DNA of 64,000 bases from positions 17,722,693-17,786,692 of the forward strand of contig NC_051088.1 in NCBI RefSeq assembly GCF_901709675.1, written 5' to 3'. Source of the DNA: Syngnathus acus (taxonomy: Eukaryota > Chordata > Actinopteri > Syngnathiformes > Syngnathidae). Position 1 is the first letter of the stretch. Each line of letters begins with the position of its first letter. The translations under genes were made by a program, and so were the position numbers. Positions 38,901 through 43,419 of the stretch are shown one piece after another. The notes under the pieces were generated by a model. That model was not told the origin of the DNA. It made no database searches and saw only the letters and a program-made list of their open reading frames with translations.

Positions 38901-41558
38901 AGCAAGGAGGAAAGAGTGTGTAAAAGGCAGAGAATGTCCAAAGTTTAAGATCATTTCACACTTGATAAAATAAGCTCAAGTGCAATGTAACTTTTGCAAA
39001 GGACAAGTGGCTTAATTTCAAGGTTGAGCAGCTTACTTTAAACATTTTTGAATTTGGATACAGTCACTATTAAATATTGTCAGAACGCAATGTAATCCAA
39101 GTACCATAATATTCAAGTAATGTAATGCATTTTGTTTAGTTTTAGTTACATTTTGCAAATATACTAATTAAGACAAAATCAATTCAATCAACCATCAATA
39201 AAATCCAATGTATTTATAGGACAGCTGTCTATAGAACAGAATTTAAGTCCCAGATTTGCTCTTTATCCATCTGTCTCCTGCAGCCCTCTGAACCTGCAGG
39301 GTTTGATTCGTCACTCGTCCTCCTCTCTGTCCTCTCACACTTCGAGCGAGACAGGGCCGGTAAACCTCGCCATAATGACAGAGGGTCTCATGGGGGAGCA
39401 CCCCGAGGAGTCCATACACATGCAGGTAATGCTTGAAATGCAACAAAATGACTCTGACTGCACTTTCTACAATTTAATTTTGAAAAACTTATCCTGTGTT
39501 ATTCTCATCCATGCTTCACAGCCGAGCCCTTCGTCCTCAAGCCTGAGCTCGATACGTTCCAACTCCTCCCAAATTATAAACTCTGCTCCCTCGAGTGCCA
39601 GAGGTATGTATGGTTGCCGATTGTGGCTTCATGATACCTTTGCATGATATAGTAGTCTATTGTATGACATTTCACAATGGGAACAAATAAACTTAAAAGC
39701 GGAACTTTTCTGCTCTGGCTGCTTTGGTAGCCTTTACATTTCACATGTACGGATTTTTGTATTTTGCAGGCTCGCCGTCCTTGCCTGACAAGGCCAAACA
39801 CAACCGGGAAGTGATGATCCTGCTGCCATCTCATCGCGAGCGGGTCAACAACTCTCTGTACTACAACTTGGCGGAAAACGGACAGGTAGGACGCAATGAG
39901 TCCAGATCACATGAGGGACAAACAGCAGACCATTTGAGAAAATAGCACAGCCGCTGACACAATATTTGTCATCTTGGATAGAATAACCACATGCAGCGTG
40001 CCTTACTGCAACAAGTCAGCCCCTGCAAGCCGTGTACGGATCCTCACATGACTCTGCCGGAGAAAGGTGCTTGCGAAATATTTGTGCTTTGTGTTATTTG
40101 CAAGCAAGATGACGCCTTTCTACTGCCTACAGTGTTTCCCAATGCTCCCGGCAGCTGGAACCTGGATGGAGAGAACAGGGACCATGTGTCCTACATGCCA
40201 ACTTCGACTGGAGGTGTAATTATGCCACCCATCCCTCCAAGATCTTTCCCACCAGGTACGTGTCCCATTTACAGCAGCGATCATGCTCAATCTTGAAAAA
40301 GATGCTTCGTCATGTCAGATTTGTTTTTTCTTCTTCTAGGACATTTCCTGATGCAATGTGACACATTTAACCCGCAAAACAGTGACCCTCCACCTGCCCT
40401 GCCTGTGCGTTCACTTCGAAAGGTACAAACCCGGGATGGGCATTATGCATATATTAGACTTAGACTTAGACTTAGACAGAACTTTATTGTCATTTTGTCA
40501 ACACTAGGTGTGTACAAAACGAAATTTCGTTGCATACGGCTTTCAACAATGTAGAGGTATTTCGGCTGGTTAAAAAGTGACATTCTATATAAAAATATGA
40601 AATAAGATAATTATAAAGTACAAAGTGCATATATTCATTCTCTACGAAATTATAAAAATATTTGTGTGTGTCTGGAACACGTTAATTGGATTTAAGTTAT
40701 TTCATACGATTGGTTTTAGCATTTTTGGAATGAATTAATTCTGAACACTACATTCAGATTTTTATTCGTTTTTTTTTTAATTAAACAAGGTAAAAGTTCT
40801 GTCATGATTTACGTCGGTGTCATATTTGGATCAGAAAAAAAGCTATTTCCATCCTAATCAATACACCTTTGACATGAGTCACAATGATGAAGTCGCGGTG
40901 GTTCTCCAGGGTTGAGTAGTTCTTAACACGTGCCTGTTTGTCTCTCTCCCTCTAGTCGCCCCTCCACCCAATTCCCGGTTCCCCCACCAGCCCTCAGTCA
41001 GCTTTGGGGGGCAGTAACTCCACCCTGTCCGGCAGCGCCAGCAGCGGCGTTTCCTCCCTGAGCGAGAGTAACTTCAGCGGCCAGTATCCTGATCCGGGCC
41101 CCATCAGGAATGACGCCTTGGAGCCCCTCCCCAGCCACCTGTGGTCGCCCCCCGATGAGTACCTGGCCTCTTCCTACCTGCACATTCACTACGGCACCCC
41201 AGAAATGGAGTCGGTGGACCCGGTCCGCCCTTTCCACTACCGCAGCCCCGCCTCGCACCCTCACTCCCACCCTCACACGCACGCTCACTCGGGGCTTGAC
41301 GGCCACTCCCACGGGCCGGCGCCTCATCATCACCCACCCGTCCACGGGCCCCATCACATCCCCTATCGCAGGCCCCAGCCCCCTGCCATCCCGCCCAAAC
41401 CCTACCTGCGGGAGGGCTGCATCCCGGAAGAGGATCTGCAGCCTCAGCCCATTCCGCTGCCCCGCAGGATCTTCCACTCCCCCCACGGGCACAGGGACGA
41501 GCAGGGAAAGCATCCCTGGGAGCAATGCATCAGTGAGGAGCACGAGGAGGCGCAGTGA
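1882..41558 (+). CDS. dock3: dock3, dedicator of cytokinesis 3, complete gene (54 coding exons)
   Basis: Large guanine-nucleotide exchange factor of the DOCK-B group. In vertebrates DOCK3 works with ELMO, activates Rac1 through its DHR-2 domain, is mainly neuronal and promotes axon growth through WAVE. I traced 54 exons with GT-AG borders and consistent phases, totalling 2079 residues; human DOCK3 is about 2030. Order: SH3 (residues 6-67), ELMO-contact helical region, DHR-1/C2 (about 418-606, membrane phosphoinositides), armadillo-like scaffold, DHR-2 (about 1225-1630), then a disordered tail with PxxP sites. The start [12 protein letters not shown] matches the DOCK3 N-terminus. DOCK3-type residues such as [16 protein letters not shown] and [18 protein letters not shown] separate it from DOCK4. 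The gene spans about 40 kb here, against several hundred kb in human. No frameshift or premature stop was found. Each exon is listed separately. Confidence 0.95.
2317..2331 (+). promoter_or_regulatory. candidate CTCF site near dock3 promoter
   Basis: CCACCAGGGGGCACT fits the consensus CCASYAGRKGGCRSY at all 15 positions. It lies about 400 bases inside intron 1. Confidence 0.5.
2423..2594. repeat. compound microsatellite (ACGC)n-(CA)n-(GATA)n-(GGAT)n
   Basis: ACGC/CA repeats at 2423-2462, about 16 GATA units at 2484-2550, then about 11 GGAT units to 2594. The array is uninterrupted and likely length-polymorphic. Confidence 0.95.
3366..3445 (+). mobile_element. tRNA-derived SINE head fragment
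   Basis: TGGTACAGTTGG resembles a pol III A box, and GGTTCGAGGATTC about 35 bases later resembles a B box. No cloverleaf or 3' partner can be drawn, so this looks like a decayed SINE rather than a tRNA gene. Confidence 0.4.
3901..4072. mobile_element. hAT-type MITE, 172 bp
   Basis: Terminal inverted repeats start CAGGGGTAGGCAAGTCCGG and match the other end (ACTTACCTACCCCTG) at about 21 of 23 positions. A second, perfect 18-bp inverted repeat (CCTGATTCAAATGATCAG) lies inside. It has no ORF, and no 8-bp target duplication is recognisable. Confidence 0.75.
4873..4923. other. perfect 16-bp inverted repeat with 19-nt loop
   Basis: GTGTCAAGCAGTGAAG (4873-4888) is exactly complementary to CTTCACTGCTTGACAC (4908-4923). 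An outer GGTATTT/AAATACC pair could extend the stem past an 11-nt bulge. It may be a hairpin RNA or the remains of a MITE. Confidence 0.6.
5655..5905 (+). repeat. dispersed teleost repeat, (TCAAG)n head
   Basis: Begins with tandem TCAAG, then TTTATTTGTATAGCCCTAAAT, followed by a stretch with AGGGCAAGGAAAAACTC and GAAACCTTGAGAAGGGACCA. This arrangement recurs widely in fish genomes. A shorter relative is at 60774-60838. A 143-codon open frame across it is not a gene. Confidence 0.7.
7229..7243. promoter_or_regulatory. RFX X-box in dock3 intron 1
   Basis: GTTGCCATAGTAACC contains an exact GTNRCC-N2-RGYAAC inverted repeat, the RFX-family binding consensus. Confidence 0.45.
7629..8246. mobile_element. 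diverged element with imperfect inverted ends
   Basis: GACCGATATTTTACC...GGCCGATA at the left and its approximate reverse complement ATATCGGCCC...ATAATCGGTC at the right bound a non-coding AT-rich core. Related ends occur near 10970 and 48084-48346. The class is not assigned. Confidence 0.45.
9094..9177 (+). CDS. dock3: dock3 exon 2 (SH3, first part)
   Basis: Residues 13-40. Joins to exon 1 in phase 1 (GV|VICNF) and ends ...[10 protein letters not shown], the acidic RT-to-distal part of the SH3 fold. Confidence 0.94.
9661..9701 (+). CDS. dock3: dock3 exon 3 (SH3)
   Basis: Residues 41-54: [14 protein letters not shown], carrying the SH3 core tryptophan. Only 41 bases; acceptor TTTAG, donor GTAATG. 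Confidence 0.94.
9702..11446 (+). other. dock3 intron 3
   Basis: AT-rich. It has a hAT-like relic at about 9548-9610 just upstream and another at 10970-11290 (GACCGATTAATCGGCC) related to the 7629 element. Nothing else was recognised. Confidence 0.5.
11447..11502 (+). CDS. dock3: dock3 exon 4 (SH3 end)
   Basis: Residues 55-72: [18 protein letters not shown]. The FPxxYV signature closes the SH3 domain. Ends in phase 2. Confidence 0.94.
11503..13127 (+). other. dock3 intron 4
   Basis: AT-rich with a short TG run near 12207. No coding or structured feature was recognised. Confidence 0.5.
13128..13224 (+). CDS. dock3: dock3 exon 5
   Basis: Residues 73-105, beginning [11 protein letters not shown] and ending LWKQLYV. 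Start of the helical region after the SH3 that, in DOCK1-5, packs against ELMO. Confidence 0.94.
13225..16141 (+). other. dock3 intron 5
   Basis: 2.9 kb with a TTAC/TTAT simple repeat at 14129-14178. Several open frames here show no family resemblance. Nothing else seen. Confidence 0.5.
16142..16290 (+). CDS. dock3: dock3 exon 6
   Basis: Residues 106-154, with [14 protein letters not shown] and [12 protein letters not shown], one of the best-conserved blocks of the DOCK-B N-terminus. Ends in phase 2. Confidence 0.95.
16291..18230 (+). other. dock3 intron 6
   Basis: AT-rich. A possible transposon relic lies between AGGGCTGGAATCC (about 16444) and its partner GCCCAGCCTTA (about 16850). A TA microsatellite is at 17907-17934. 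No gene. Confidence 0.45.
17907..17934. repeat. (TA)14 microsatellite
   Basis: Pure alternating TA tract within dock3 intron 6. Confidence 0.95.
18231..18315 (+). CDS. dock3: dock3 exon 7
   Basis: Residues 155-183: [15 protein letters not shown], then [13 protein letters not shown]. Phase 2 in, phase 0 out. Confidence 0.95.
18316..19791 (+). other. dock3 intron 7
   Basis: No coding feature. Antisense open frames near 19393-19672 do not resemble any family. Confidence 0.5.
19792..19833 (+). CDS. dock3: dock3 exon 8 (42 bp)
   Basis: Residues 184-197: [15 protein letters not shown] short symmetric exon that matches the Ser/Gln-rich linker of human DOCK3 (LSSRQSVQQSTSQ) in position and length. 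Confidence 0.9.
19834..20683 (+). other. dock3 intron 8
   Basis: A hAT-like relic starts at 19947 (CAGGGGTGGTCAAACTACGG). Otherwise nothing seen. Confidence 0.45.
20684..20838 (+). CDS. dock3: dock3 exon 9
   Basis: Residues 198-248, containing [16 protein letters not shown] and [15 protein letters not shown]. Acceptor TTAG, donor GTACAC, phase 2 out. Confidence 0.95.
20922..21003 (+). CDS. dock3: dock3 exon 10
   Basis: Residues 249-276: [19 protein letters not shown], then VDRLCALFT. Joins exon 9 as ...KQI|SEKF. Confidence 0.95.
21086..21146 (+). CDS. dock3: dock3 exon 11
   Basis: Residues 277-296: [20 protein letters not shown]. Phase 1 out. Confidence 0.95.
21436..21583 (+). CDS. dock3: dock3 exon 12
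   Basis: Residues 297-345, with [14 protein letters not shown] and [14 protein letters not shown], ending [11 protein letters not shown]. Phase 2 out. Confidence 0.95.
21584..22462 (+). other. dock3 intron 12
   Basis: Begins with a CA/CG microsatellite (21600-21630) and an ATT repeat (21706-21734). The last 500 bases are more GC-rich and carry open frames of up to 122 codons without recognisable homology. Confidence 0.5.
22463..22551 (+). CDS. dock3: dock3 exon 13
   Basis: Residues 346-375: [18 protein letters not shown], then [11 protein letters not shown]. Phase 1 out. Confidence 0.95.
22552..23738 (+). other. dock3 intron 13
   Basis: AT-rich, ending in a long pyrimidine-rich tract before the exon 14 acceptor. 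No other feature was recognised. Confidence 0.5.
23739..23864 (+). CDS. dock3: dock3 exon 14
   Basis: Residues 376-417, including [20 protein letters not shown] and ending LGFPDVIMP just before the DHR-1 domain. Phase 1 both ends. Confidence 0.95.
24046..24225 (+). repeat. decayed teleost CATCCATCCATT-type repeat
   Basis: CATCCATCCATTATCGATGG leads into GCAGGGCACACAAACAACTC, GGACAATTTAGAGTGGTCAA and GGATTGTGGAAGGAAACCCG. This is a truncated copy of a repeat common in fish introns. A further fragment occurs near 56634-56690. Confidence 0.7.
24384..24508 (+). CDS. dock3: dock3 exon 15 (DHR-1 start)
   Basis: Residues 418-459: [20 protein letters not shown], then [15 protein letters not shown]. 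First strands of the C2-like DHR-1 domain, which binds membrane phosphoinositides in the family. Confidence 0.95.
24626..24788 (+). CDS. dock3: dock3 exon 16 (DHR-1)
   Basis: Residues 460-513: [31 protein letters not shown] and [14 protein letters not shown], all typical DHR-1 strands. Confidence 0.96.
24907..25013 (+). CDS. dock3: dock3 exon 17 (DHR-1)
   Basis: Residues 514-549: [20 protein letters not shown], then [16 protein letters not shown]. The Lys-rich KDKGEKK loop lies where the family contacts lipid head groups. Confidence 0.96.
25152..25323 (+). CDS. dock3: dock3 exon 18 (DHR-1 end)
   Basis: Residues 550-606: [20 protein letters not shown] through [20 protein letters not shown]. 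Phase 1 out. Confidence 0.96.
25413..25510 (+). CDS. dock3: dock3 exon 19
   Basis: Residues 607-639: [20 protein letters not shown], then [13 protein letters not shown], entering the helical scaffold. Confidence 0.95.
25511..26366 (+). other. dock3 intron 19
   Basis: AT-rich; no gene, RNA or clear repeat seen. Confidence 0.5.
26367..26450 (+). CDS. dock3: dock3 exon 20
   Basis: Residues 640-667: [20 protein letters not shown], then GPLVFQSL. Confidence 0.95.
26557..26657 (+). CDS. dock3: dock3 exon 21
   Basis: Residues 668-700: [20 protein letters not shown], then [13 protein letters not shown]. Phase 2 out; the following intron is 70 bases. Confidence 0.95.
26728..26809 (+). CDS. dock3: dock3 exon 22
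   Basis: Residues 701-728: [20 protein letters not shown], then DHIQEAMR. Confidence 0.95.
26810..27684 (+). other. dock3 intron 22
   Basis: No gene or repeat recognised. Confidence 0.5.
27685..27855 (+). CDS. dock3: dock3 exon 23
   Basis: Residues 729-785: [40 protein letters not shown] and SSENLVFTQ. Symmetric phase 0. Confidence 0.96.
28284..28695. mobile_element. MITE with 28-bp perfect TIRs and TA duplication
   Basis: Both ends are CCGTATTTTCCGGACTATAA followed by GGCGCACC (28284-28311, and inverted at 28668-28695), flanked by TA on each side. Extra copies of GCGCCTTATAGTCCGG sit inside. It has no ORF and lies in dock3 intron 23. Confidence 0.85.
28780..28972 (+). CDS. dock3: dock3 exon 24
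   Basis: Residues 786-849: [40 protein letters not shown] and [12 protein letters not shown]. Phase 1 out. Confidence 0.96.
29096..29223 (+). CDS. dock3: dock3 exon 25
   Basis: Residues 850-892: [20 protein letters not shown], then [20 protein letters not shown] and SSM. Confidence 0.96.
29224..29992 (+). other. dock3 intron 25
   Basis: AT-rich with repeated AAATACTC-like words (29450-29700). A CTCF-like site is at 29867-29881, next to a repeat-like stretch (GTGGTACTCGTAACACACTT) with a relative at 54803-54850. Confidence 0.5.
29867..29881 (+). promoter_or_regulatory. candidate CTCF site in dock3 intron 25
   Basis: CCACTAGAGGGCGCC fits CCASYAGRKGGCRSY at all 15 positions. The flanks look repeat-derived. 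Confidence 0.45.
29993..30139 (+). CDS. dock3: dock3 exon 26
   Basis: Residues 893-941: [20 protein letters not shown], then a basic stretch and CPQCTAEIT. The CPQC pair is typical of DOCK3 rather than DOCK4. Confidence 0.95.
30232..30330 (+). CDS. dock3: dock3 exon 27
   Basis: Residues 942-974: [20 protein letters not shown], then [13 protein letters not shown]. Confidence 0.95.
30402..30496 (+). CDS. dock3: dock3 exon 28
   Basis: Residues 975-1005: [20 protein letters not shown], then [11 protein letters not shown]. Phase 2 out. Confidence 0.95.
30698..30773 (+). CDS. dock3: dock3 exon 29
   Basis: Residues 1006-1031: [20 protein letters not shown], then DFDFK. Confidence 0.95.
30850..30950 (+). 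CDS. dock3: dock3 exon 30
   Basis: Residues 1032-1064: [20 protein letters not shown], then [13 protein letters not shown]. Phase 2 out. Confidence 0.95.
31095..31153 (+). CDS. dock3: dock3 exon 31
   Basis: Residues 1065-1084: [20 protein letters not shown]. Phase 1 out. Confidence 0.95.
31236..31384 (+). CDS. dock3: dock3 exon 32
   Basis: Residues 1085-1134: [20 protein letters not shown] and [19 protein letters not shown], close to invariant in DOCK3. Confidence 0.97.
31462..31547 (+). CDS. dock3: dock3 exon 33
   Basis: Residues 1135-1162: [20 protein letters not shown], then NHRELFSL. Phase 2 out. Confidence 0.96.
31548..32416 (+). other. dock3 intron 33
   Basis: A hAT-like relic begins near 31811 (ACGGTGGGCAATTCATTTTT). 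No gene seen. Confidence 0.45.
32417..32443 (+). CDS. dock3: dock3 exon 34 (27-nt microexon)
   Basis: Residues 1163-1171 around [10 protein letters not shown], completed by neighbouring exons. It enters and leaves in phase 2, with CCCTAG acceptor and GTAAAT donor. The peptide is needed to match the family. Confidence 0.93.
32521..32616 (+). CDS. dock3: dock3 exon 35
   Basis: Residues 1172-1203: [20 protein letters not shown], then [12 protein letters not shown]. Phase 2 both ends. Confidence 0.96.
32617..33000 (+). other. dock3 intron 35
   Basis: Includes a stretch (TGGGCAAAAGTATTGGGACA, about 32646) that resembles a common fish Tc1-like transposon fragment. Otherwise nothing. Confidence 0.35.
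33001..33061 (+). CDS. dock3: dock3 exon 36
   Basis: Residues 1204-1224: [20 protein letters not shown] plus T. Confidence 0.94.
33142..33235 (+). CDS. dock3: dock3 exon 37 (DHR-2 start)
   Basis: Residues 1225-1255: [20 protein letters not shown], then [11 protein letters not shown]. Unusual AAG acceptor (ATTAAG), but the join NF|YKSE matches the family. Start of lobe A of the DHR-2 exchange domain. Confidence 0.93.
33236..33692 (+). other. dock3 intron 37
   Basis: Nothing recognised. Confidence 0.5.
33693..33841 (+). CDS. dock3: dock3 exon 38 (DHR-2)
   Basis: Residues 1256-1305: [20 protein letters not shown], then REXX-type helix ending [10 protein letters not shown]. Lobe A dimer helices. 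Confidence 0.95.
33842..34467 (+). other. dock3 intron 38
   Basis: No gene, RNA or repeat recognised. Confidence 0.5.
34468..34554 (+). CDS. dock3: dock3 exon 39 (DHR-2)
   Basis: Residues 1306-1334: [20 protein letters not shown], then DYQSLSWIR. Confidence 0.95.
34656..34760 (+). CDS. dock3: dock3 exon 40 (DHR-2)
   Basis: Residues 1335-1369: [20 protein letters not shown], then [15 protein letters not shown]. The [14 protein letters not shown] block is the classic start of the DHR-2 catalytic lobes. Confidence 0.97.
34761..35359 (+). other. dock3 intron 40
   Basis: AT-rich with long T tracts; nothing else. Confidence 0.5.
35360..35501 (+). CDS. dock3: dock3 exon 41 (DHR-2)
   Basis: Residues 1370-1416: [20 protein letters not shown] and [14 protein letters not shown], ending ILQSDAQ. 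Donor T|GTATCC; the split Tyr codon (T|AT) restores the family sequence AQYLQIYAV. Confidence 0.95.
35770..35936 (+). CDS. dock3: dock3 exon 42 (DHR-2)
   Basis: Residues 1417-1472: [40 protein letters not shown] and [10 protein letters not shown]. Lobe B. Confidence 0.96.
35937..36904 (+). other. dock3 intron 42
   Basis: AT-rich; no feature recognised. Confidence 0.5.
36905..36991 (+). CDS. dock3: dock3 exon 43 (DHR-2)
   Basis: Residues 1473-1501: [20 protein letters not shown], then WAEVERREV. Confidence 0.96.
37104..37283 (+). CDS. dock3: dock3 exon 44 (DHR-2 catalytic core)
   Basis: Residues 1502-1561: [40 protein letters not shown] and GIARYQE. The Val in DAAVNGG (residue 1552) aligns with the nucleotide-sensor valine of DOCK exchange domains, so the site looks intact. 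The next intron is only 65 bases. Confidence 0.97.
37349..37432 (+). CDS. dock3: dock3 exon 45 (DHR-2)
   Basis: Residues 1562-1589: [20 protein letters not shown], then LKDLMQEQ. Lobe C. Confidence 0.96.
37433..37819 (+). other. dock3 intron 45
   Basis: Nothing recognised. Confidence 0.5.
37820..37936 (+). CDS. dock3: dock3 exon 46 (DHR-2 end)
   Basis: Residues 1590-1628: [20 protein letters not shown], then [17 protein letters not shown]. Final helix of DHR-2. Confidence 0.96.
37995..38462. mobile_element. decayed element with imperfect TIRs
   Basis: AGAGGGCTGCGCAATTAATC at the left and CCATAATTGTGAAGCCTTAT at the right are imperfect inverted copies, of the AGGGCTGCACAATTAAT type seen in many fish. 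Occupies most of dock3 intron 46. Confidence 0.5.
38565..38686 (+). CDS. dock3: dock3 exon 47 (tail)
   Basis: Residues 1629-1668: [20 protein letters not shown], then [18 protein letters not shown]. Ser/Pro tail with SP sites. The acceptor is a tandem CAGCAG; use of the upstream AG would add one Gln. Confidence 0.92.
38687..39283 (+). other. dock3 intron 47
   Basis: Includes a CAGTCGTCCCTTGCTATATC-like stretch near 38782, typical of a decayed DNA transposon end. Otherwise nothing. Confidence 0.35.
39284..39425 (+). CDS. dock3: dock3 exon 48 (tail)
   Basis: Residues 1669-1716: [20 protein letters not shown], ending PEESIHMQ. The poly-Ser block aligns with human DOCK3. Confidence 0.93.
39522..39603 (+). 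CDS. dock3: dock3 exon 49 (tail)
   Basis: Residues 1717-1743: [20 protein letters not shown], then SAPSSAR. Phase 1 out. Confidence 0.93.
39770..39885 (+). CDS. dock3: dock3 exon 50 (tail)
   Basis: Residues 1744-1782: [20 protein letters not shown], ending YYNLAENGQ. Conserved SPSLPDK and LLP. Confidence 0.93.
39982..40066 (+). CDS. dock3: dock3 exon 51 (tail)
   Basis: Residues 1783-1810: [20 protein letters not shown], then PHMTLPEK. The CKPC and EK landmarks match human. Phase 1 out; next intron 66 bases. Confidence 0.92.
40133..40255 (+). CDS. dock3: dock3 exon 52, probable cassette exon
   Basis: Residues 1811-1851: [20 protein letters not shown], then a run ending [14 protein letters not shown]. 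It has CTACAG and GTACGT borders and phase 1 at both ends, so it can be skipped without a frameshift. I cannot place this segment in human DOCK3, where the flanking residues (EK-GH) are adjacent. Skipping gives 2038 residues. [11 protein letters not shown] is a PxxP-type SH3 ligand candidate. Confidence 0.75.
40340..40422 (+). CDS. dock3: dock3 exon 53 (tail)
   Basis: Residues 1852-1879: [20 protein letters not shown], then LPVRSLRK. The PPPALPVR core matches the SH3-binding PPALPAR motif of human DOCK3. Confidence 0.93.
40423..40955 (+). other. dock3 intron 53
   Basis: Apart from the TTAGAC repeat, nothing recognised. Confidence 0.5.
40456..40552 (+). repeat. (TTAGAC)n-headed fish repeat
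   Basis: TTAGAC tandem units lead into AGAACTTTATTGTCATTTTG and ACGAAATTTCGTTGCATACG, a short interspersed sequence common in teleosts. Lies in dock3 intron 53. Confidence 0.65.
40956..41558 (+). CDS. dock3: dock3 exon 54 (last; SH3-ligand and His-rich tail)
   Basis: Residues 1880-2079 and TGA. It begins [20 protein letters not shown], then [19 protein letters not shown], both strongly conserved in DOCK3. After that a GC-rich segment encodes a His-rich run (about 41239-41373) not remembered from human. [12 protein letters not shown] is a PxxPxK site of the Crk/Nck-binding kind known in DOCK3 tails. The GC content is far above the introns, which also creates long antisense open frames. Confidence 0.94.
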   Translation, partial: SPLHPIPGSPTSPQSALGGSNSTLSGSASSGVSSLSESNFSGQYPDPGPIRNDALEPLPSHLWSPPDEYLASSYLHIHYGTPEMESVDPVRPFHYRSPASHPHSHPHTHAHSGLDGHSHGPAPHHHPPVHGPHHIPYRRPQPPAIPPKPYLREGCIPEEDLQPQPIPLPRRIFHSPHGHRDEQGKHPWEQCISEEHEEAQ

Positions 41559-43415
41559 TCCCCATCTTCCCTTCATGCGCACTGCGTGAAAGTAGTGGGG
41601 AAATGTCCGACATGAAAGCATGTTCCTCGCTGTGTTTTTAACTCAGTGCGCATGGGGGCGAGGGCGGGGCCGCGTGGCTCGTTTTAAAAAGAAAAAACGA
41701 ACAGGAGCCGCTGACTAACGGGCCAGCGAAAACATCTTGATTGTACACAGTTGTACAACTTGTCTGTGAGCATGTTTTCCATTTGAGAATAATTCGACAA
41801 GCGTTTTGTGAAGTCTAGCGACCATGATCATGCCAGTGCAGGATGAACTCACAACGCAGCGTTAGGTGGTTGGCTATTCACAGTGAAGTGACTTCTGCTT
41901 TCAATGCTTCACATCCAGGAATTCTTATTTTGATAAATTTGCTACATGATAGTGTTTTCAAAGGCTTCATATTGTACATCCATTACACTGTTAAGTGCTC
42001 CTTAATAGTGACTCATGACTGGAATGACGCTCTCTTTTCCGATAAGACGTCGAGCAGGTTGCGAAGATCGGACCGCCATCTCAAGGGACTGACTACTCTC
42101 CATCCGTACCGTGCGTATGGAAACCCACGTGAATGTAATTCCAGATGATCAACTTGTACAAGTTGCAGACCTGATGATTCAGATTTTTCTTTTTTTGTCA
42201 AAGTGCTTTGATTTGAATCTTTGTTGTGGACCTAAAACGATACGTGGAGAGGAACGGCTATGGGCTGACAGGCTGCCTGGAATGAATCACTCCCAAAACT
42301 GTCAATGTGACTTGTTCTCAGTGAATGAAGGCTGGAAGGACTCTCCACTTCACACCTCTTGTCTGTCACGCTTTCTGCTCCCCTCTCCTTTCCTCTATCA
42401 GATCCTGTTAAACAGTGAGGGCTCAACCTGGATGATGACACTGTCAAGCCCCTGATCCACTCAGAAAGTGTTGCAATCGCCTACTTGCCTTAAGCGCAGT
42501 CACATACAGTTTGACCTTTCATCTGGACTCTAAGCTCTTCTCTGTGTTCACTCCCTTGACGGAAAAAAACAAATCCGCTTAGTGATGTTTTTTTTTTTTT
42601 TGCTTTGGTTTCGGGTTTCGGGTTGTGGTTTTGTTCGTAGTGCTGATATTTCTTATCCTACCTGCGGTTCTTCTCTTCTCGGTCACGGCCTGTTACGTAC
42701 AAACCAATCGCGTATCAGACAGAGAACAAGCATTTGTTACAATGCAATGGCGAAGGAAGGTGATGTTGAACTTTTTCCTTTTTTTTCCCTTGGTGTTTTA
42801 TTTGGCAGGTGGAGGCTTCGTGTTACTGTACATTGCATCTCCAGCTGACTAGACAACATCTATTTTTGTATGTGAGATCATCAGTGGTGTGAGCTTCTTT
42901 ACAAAGGGCCCTCGTACTGCACGCCTTGCTGTACTTTGTATGGAAATGAGCCTGAGGTTAGATATAGACACCGTGCGAGTATCGACGGAGGAGGAGAACT
43001 ATGGAATGAGTCGATACTCAAACCATAGGAACAATTCCGATTTTCCAATGTAAATTCTGTTACTGTACATACAGCGGTATTGTGAGATATTTTTGAGAAT
43101 TATTGCAGACACCCCCGAAAAAGATTTATTGTTGTTTTCGTGTATATACATGTACTCCAGAGATCAATGTAATTGATAAATATCTATAATCAGTGTTTGA
43201 AAAAGGAAGAATCCATTAGACTGTGGGTGTCTCCACCGTTCTTGACTATGAGTCTCATATAAATAATTTATACACTTTTCAATGTGCTTTCCTGTACATA
43301 TGGTGTTAGCATGATCGGACAGTGTTTGGTTGTAAAAGTGGTTTTCCTACTCCCATAACTGCTGTGGTATGGAATTCATTCACAATACCAAACAATAAAG
43401 ACAATCTTTTATCAG
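41559..43415 (+). other. dock3: dock3 3' UTR
   Basis: About 1.85 kb from the stop to the poly(A) signal. It carries three Pumilio-type octamers (43064, 43141, 43293) in its last 400 bases. The end is inferred from the AATAAA at 43394. Confidence 0.65.
43394..43399 (+). terminator. dock3: dock3 poly(A) signal AATAAA
   Basis: AATAAA in AACAATAAAGAC. It is the only canonical signal I noticed in the 3' UTR, with U-rich sequence just downstream. Confidence 0.65.
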
Positions 43416-43419
43416 CATC

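Noticed and set aside
1882-41558. Identification as dock4 instead of dock3
   Set aside because: N-terminus, exon 26 CPQC, exon 32 and the SSSSLSS and [17 protein letters not shown] tail blocks all fit DOCK3 as remembered.
40998-41621. 207-codon open frame on the minus strand, longest in the window
   Set aside because: Exactly antisense to the GC-rich last dock3 exon. Its composition (Gly/Val/Arg) is what the complement of a Pro/His/Ser-coding region gives.
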